A stretch of 23,581 nucleotides of DNA from the NCBI GenBank assembly GCA_910592205.1, contig CAJVPJ010000492.1, positions 1 to 23,581 of the forward strand, written 5' to 3'. Source of the stretch: Paraglomus occultum. Taxonomy: Eukaryota > Glomeromycota > Glomeromycetes > Paraglomerales > Paraglomeraceae. Below are positions 20,929 through 23,581 of the stretch, one piece after another. A program made the translations under genes and the position numbers. The notes beneath the pieces were generated by a model. The model ran no database searches and was not told where the DNA came from. It saw only the letters and a list, made by a program, of their open reading frames with translations. The first letter of the stretch is position 1. The number at the start of each line of letters is the position of its first letter.

Positions 20929-21020
20929 CTTAGTGTGATGGTGTATAGGTCGAAACGGTTACTAACGTATAACACGCGTCGTGTCAGAAATTCTTAAATC
21001 TGTGTAACGGTAACCAACAG
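20929..21020 (-). promoter_or_regulatory. SMC4 upstream region with MluI cell-cycle box
   Basis: ACGCGT at 20974-20979, 46 bp upstream of the SMC4 ATG, lies within the near-palindrome ACACGCGTCGTGT. ACGCGT is the fungal MCB element bound by MBF-type G1/S factors. A role here is inference from one site. Confidence 0.4.
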
Positions 21021-21117
21021 TCAAAAATATAATTTTGCAACAGCCTCGAGTATTTCAAGCAAATGATTCTCTTGTTGCAAATATGCACCTCTACCATCTA
21101 TTTTAAGTTCCCGTACT
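21021..21117 (-). other. possible terminal exon of an unknown - strand gene
   Basis: After a good acceptor (AATTTTACAG) the - strand reads 31 codons of protein-like sequence (VRELKIDGRGAY, then LLEILEAVAKLYF) before TGA at 21023-21021. A plausible partner, ATG TCA TCT AAG AC at 21183-21170, would give a 36-aa product in frame, but its donor, GTCTTA, is poor. Not recognised. It may instead be a relic exon or chance. It overlaps the leader region of SMC4 and of the + strand gene at 21224. Confidence 0.25.
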
Positions 21118-21223
21118 CTGTAAAATTAATAAATATCAATTAGAAATAACTTAGTCTTGTAAGTAAGACGTCTTAGATGACATCTTGATATTGATATTAG
21201 CATAATGTAGGCACCAACTGTAT

Positions 21224-21826
21224 ATGTTAGCAACCATTCTATTTTTTAAAATGATGGTTGAAATGCTCGTAGGCATGAACAGACAATCGTTCAAAACCAT
21301 TCTACTGCTGATTACAAAACATGTCTATCATTATTTGTCAGCCCGTCCAAAAAACCCAGCCTCTCGGCCATCAAATATTGATTTTCAAGATGATATGTTT
21401 AATAGAATTTTCCGTCTTGATTGTTTGTGGTAGAAATATTTGAAACTGTTATTATTATAGCATTAAAGGTATTATTATTATCCTAACTTTTATCAGGTTG
21501 ATCCACTTTCACGTGTTGAATCACACGTGATCTATTATATAGAATTTGCTGCAAAAAACGGTAATCATAACAACGTTTGCCAATGGCAAAAAAGGCGAGA
21601 GCAAGGTAAAGATGAGGACTAGATGATATGTGATAGACGCACGACCCGAACTAAAGAGTTCAATGCAATATTTCTCATGTCTCAACCAGAGTTATATTCG
21701 TCAGACTGGTATCAACAGCAAAAACTGGCTTCTTCTATACCAAACGACGGCCGCGAACAGCCGCGAAATTATCATTTGTTAAATACGATCCAAAAGGTTG
21801 GCATTTATAGGAGTAATTACGTATAA
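21224..21826 (+). CDS. unrecognised small gene with 8-nt microexon (4 exons)
   Basis: Not recognised. Proposed exons: 21224 or 21275 to 21413, microexon 21461-21468 (CATTAAAG), 21497-21605, 21657-21826. The pieces join in one frame only if the microexon is used, giving 158 or 141 aa. It reads LSARPKNPASRPSNIDFQDD, then VDPLSRVESHVIYYIEFAAK, CQWQKRREQ, FLMSQPELYSSDWYQQQKL, ending at TAA 21824-21826. The sequence is polar and Gln/Tyr-rich with no transmembrane segment except a mild hydrophobic run near the start. Splice sites of exons 3 and 4 are good (TTTATCAG, CAAG/GTAAAG, CTAAAG); the exon 1 donor, GTCTTG, is weak. It is divergent from SMC4 and ends 21 bp before a MITE. The exact start is unsure. 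Confidence 0.5.
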
Positions 21827-21847
21827 TTGATGATATGGATTGTGACA

Positions 21848-21997
21848 GATTAAAACGACACCGGATTAAACCGAAAAAACGGGGGGGGCACTTTTTTTGA
21901 ATTTGGGCAGAATTTAGGGTATTAGAAGAGTATATGTGGGTTTCTGAGCTTTAAGGGTGGACTCAAGAAGACCCCCAAATCCGATGTCGTTTTAATC
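21848..21997. mobile_element. 150-bp MITE-like element with 20-bp terminal inverted repeats
   Basis: The left end, GATTAAAACGACACCGGATT (21848-21867), and the right end (21978-21997) are inverted repeats with one mismatch (C/T). The interior is non-coding, with a G-run (GGGGGGG near 21882-21888) and matching C-run (ACCCCC near 21971). No unambiguous target-site duplication, so the superfamily is undetermined. It sits just downstream of the unknown + strand gene. Confidence 0.75.
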
Positions 21998-22360
21998 CGC
22001 CACATGAATTACACTGGACGTCTATCATATTAGTGTTTACTTATGCATTCCATTATATACATTAAACCTATTATACGTAGTGCAAAGACATGTGCTCTTC
22101 ACCGAACAGAAGAAATAATGGATAAGCTTGCTTCGTCATCAACCATTCAACATAAGAAATAAACTGATACATTGGATTAAGAACAATAATTCCTTTCCCA
22201 ATGCTAAGACTTTCTTCACATACGCATTCAATATGTGTTGACACCCATTCATCTCGCGATCACTTTAATCACTTGCTCTTCCCTGCCGTTTCTATGTTGG
22301 TTATTACTCTTTAGTCAATTTGTTGTTAGTACAAGCCATTGTCTATTCATAAACGTTACT
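21998..22360. other. intergenic, 3' of NDUFB7
   Basis: Contains the presumed 3' UTR of NDUFB7 on the - strand. No open frame, RNA gene or repeat that I can support. Confidence 0.4.
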
Positions 22361-22880
22361 TTAATGCTGCTCATTTTCTGACTTTTGCTTCTGAAGCAGC
22401 TTCATTCGGCGAATATAACTAGTATTGTAAGCATACGGAATAACGTTACGAGTTAAATCAGTAAAACAAGTACTGTTTCCCAACCGAAAATTAGAATAAA
22501 CGATGACTCACTCTTCATATTGACACTTTTCAAAAGCATGTCTCTCGTCTACGCATTTCCATGGCAAGTAATTATTTTTAACTCGACATTTATTCAACGG
22601 TATCAGCAGATGTGCACAGTAATCTCGCCACGCAACGGGAATGTGATTATTGGCTAATTCCTTTTGAGATACTTGCATCTCTTTTTTAGGTTGAAGGAGT
22701 AAATAGAGAACAAATAGTATCGAGAGCAAAAAAAAAAAGAAAGCCGAACGTTAGGGTAGTATGAACATGCATGAAACCAAGGTGAAATTAGGTGAGCATA
22801 GTACCGTTTTGATCGTATAGTTAAGAGCCAGACAAGTTAATATCATACTGACCAGGTGTAGTAATGTCCCCGCTCGTCAT
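22361..22880 (-). CDS. NDUFB7: NADH dehydrogenase 1 beta subcomplex subunit 7 (3 exons)
   Basis: Accessory subunit of mitochondrial complex I facing the intermembrane space. Exons: 22880-22853, 22680-22512, 22418-22361. Introns begin GTCAGT and GTGAGT and end AAAAAAG and ATACTAG; phases join. Product is 84 aa, short but in the range of fungal homologues. It contains the twin CX9C motif used for Mia40 oxidative import: CAHLLIPLNKC and CVDERHAFEKC, within RDYCAHLLIPLNKCR and YLPWKC, then QYEDYIRRMKLLQKQK. There is no cleavable presequence, as expected for Mia40 substrates. The start is chosen because exon 1 supplies the only in-phase ATG with a good donor; the apparent hydrophobic N-terminus of the unspliced frame is intron sequence. 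Confidence 0.92.
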
Positions 22881-22967
22881 TTTCCAACGTCTAACGAATA
22901 TGTGATGGCTGGACTTGCAATCTTAGTGTCATACAAATCTGTTGTTTTGGACGAATCATTTTCCCCA

Positions 22968-23108
22968 GCATCATCATGAAATTTTCACGTTCACATGATT
23001 ATTTCTATATATATAATTTAAGTTTAATAAAATTTAGCATAAATTAAATTTTGCTTCTATAATTTCACCCACTGCAATCATGTGAACGTGAAATTTTCGT
23101 AGTGATGC
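22968..23108. mobile_element. 141-bp MITE-like element with long terminal inverted repeats
   Basis: Ends 22968-23000 and 23076-23108 are inverted repeats of about 33 bp. The inner part, CACGTTCACATGATT/AATCATGTGAACGTG, is perfect, with a few mismatches toward the outer GCATCA ends. The loop is almost pure A/T. No clear target-site duplication; CGAATC occurs just outside both ends but not symmetrically. It lies about 90 bp upstream of the NDUFB7 start codon, so it may sit within or near that promoter. Confidence 0.75.
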
Positions 23109-23425
23109 GCGAATCCAATGTGACATGTGATGCTAATGTGCGTTAAACTATGTACGTTTGTTCTCAGCATCGCTTCAGTGATGGGCTCCATGTGACTAGC
23201 GCTATAAACTACAGCATAATAGCCGTCTATGCTATAGCTTCCAACGTTCATCACGGTCTAGACGAATATTCCCCAAAAAACGACCATTCCTTCTAAGGAG
23301 TGAGAGAAGCATACTCTGTCACTTAGTTCAAAGATGTTATAATACTCTTCGCTTGGCGTCGAGTGGTAATGCCATCGCAACGGAACGGTAAGTAATCCAT
23401 CGACGAATACAATATCATAGGCTAA
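23109..23425. other. right-hand region, no gene seen
   Basis: No coding frame or RNA gene supported. A small hairpin (AGCATA/TATGCT) lies near 23211-23235. Confidence 0.35.
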
Positions 23426-23467
23426 ACGACGAATCCATTAGTAATTAATATTACTAATCACCGTCGT
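23426..23467. repeat. interrupted hairpin centred on ATTAGTAAT
   Basis: Outer arms ACGACG/CGTCGT and inner perfect 9-bp arms ATTAGTAAT/ATTACTAAT around a TAAT loop. Could be a foldback relic or a cruciform-prone site; no gene context. Confidence 0.55.
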
Positions 23468-23581
23468 AGTTAAATTCCGGTTCAGTGAATCAGACAGCAA
23501 ACCGATTATGAACACTCTCGAATGAGGGAATTCAACTTGTCGAATATTCAATAGAATATTCCCGTTATACAACATGAGCTA

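Noticed and set aside
22508-22729. NDUFB7 read as a single exon with a hydrophobic N-terminus
   Set aside because: The hydrophobic part is intron; splicing to 22880-22853 gives a family-like start, and the unspliced frame stops before the conserved C-terminal tail.
23470-23500. Possible tRNA B box (GGTTCAGTGAATC)
   Set aside because: Does not match GGTTCRANNCC and no A box or cloverleaf could be built around it.
1-23581. CRISPR array, bacterial operons, rRNA genes
   Set aside because: No regularly spaced repeats, no ribosome-binding pattern; spliceosomal introns show the DNA is eukaryotic nuclear.

Overview
The window reads as nuclear DNA of an AT-rich, intron-dense, early-diverging fungus. 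An arbuscular-mycorrhizal (Glomeromycotina) genome is the best guess. Direct evidence: short spliceosomal introns of roughly 50-200 bp with GTRNGT-like donors; fungal-type SMC4 and SKP1 sequences; a complex I subunit that Saccharomyces lacks; many TAA-rich simple repeats; a decayed Tc1/mariner transposase; and a decayed Crinkler (CRN)-family gene, a family abundant in Glomeromycotina, chytrids and oomycetes. The species is inference.

Layout. Positions 1-8870 are an accessory, repeat-rich half with no intact gene seen: a cluster of short palindromes (203-313), an AAAGC-rich tract (1611-1745), a CRN-like pseudogene on the + strand (about 2944-4690) interrupted by an 86-bp insertion with a perfect 16-bp target-site-like duplication, a Tc1/mariner relic (5651-6653), then about 2.2 kb of featureless AT-rich DNA. 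Positions 8870-22880 are a housekeeping block in which I could assemble five complete multi-exon genes: SKP1 (+, 3 exons, 163 aa), tubulin cofactor E (-, 12 exons, 543 aa), eIF3 subunit G (+, 9 exons, 285 aa), condensin SMC4 (-, 19 exons, about 1258 aa) and NDUFB7 (-, 3 exons, 84 aa). An unrecognised + strand gene with a probable 8-nt microexon lies between SMC4 and NDUFB7. The right end (22968-23581) holds a MITE-like element and hairpins.

How the genes relate. They serve unrelated core processes: ubiquitin ligase adaptor, tubulin folding, translation initiation, chromosome condensation and respiratory complex I. What links them is architecture. SKP1 and TBCE converge on a shared palindromic poly(A) signal, TBCE and EIF3G share a 136-bp divergent promoter, and EIF3G and SMC4 converge on about 1.2 kb that contains two copies of a short dispersed repeat. 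One of those copies is flanked by a perfect 15-bp duplication and supplies the nearest AATAAA downstream of SMC4.

The most novel signal is two short (about 86 and 106 bp) insertion units, each flanked by perfect 15-16 bp direct repeats and each with a diverged second copy in the window. This looks like very small, non-autonomous elements mobilised by target-primed reverse transcription. All exon coordinates come from manual splice-site and reading-frame reasoning; nothing was aligned by program.
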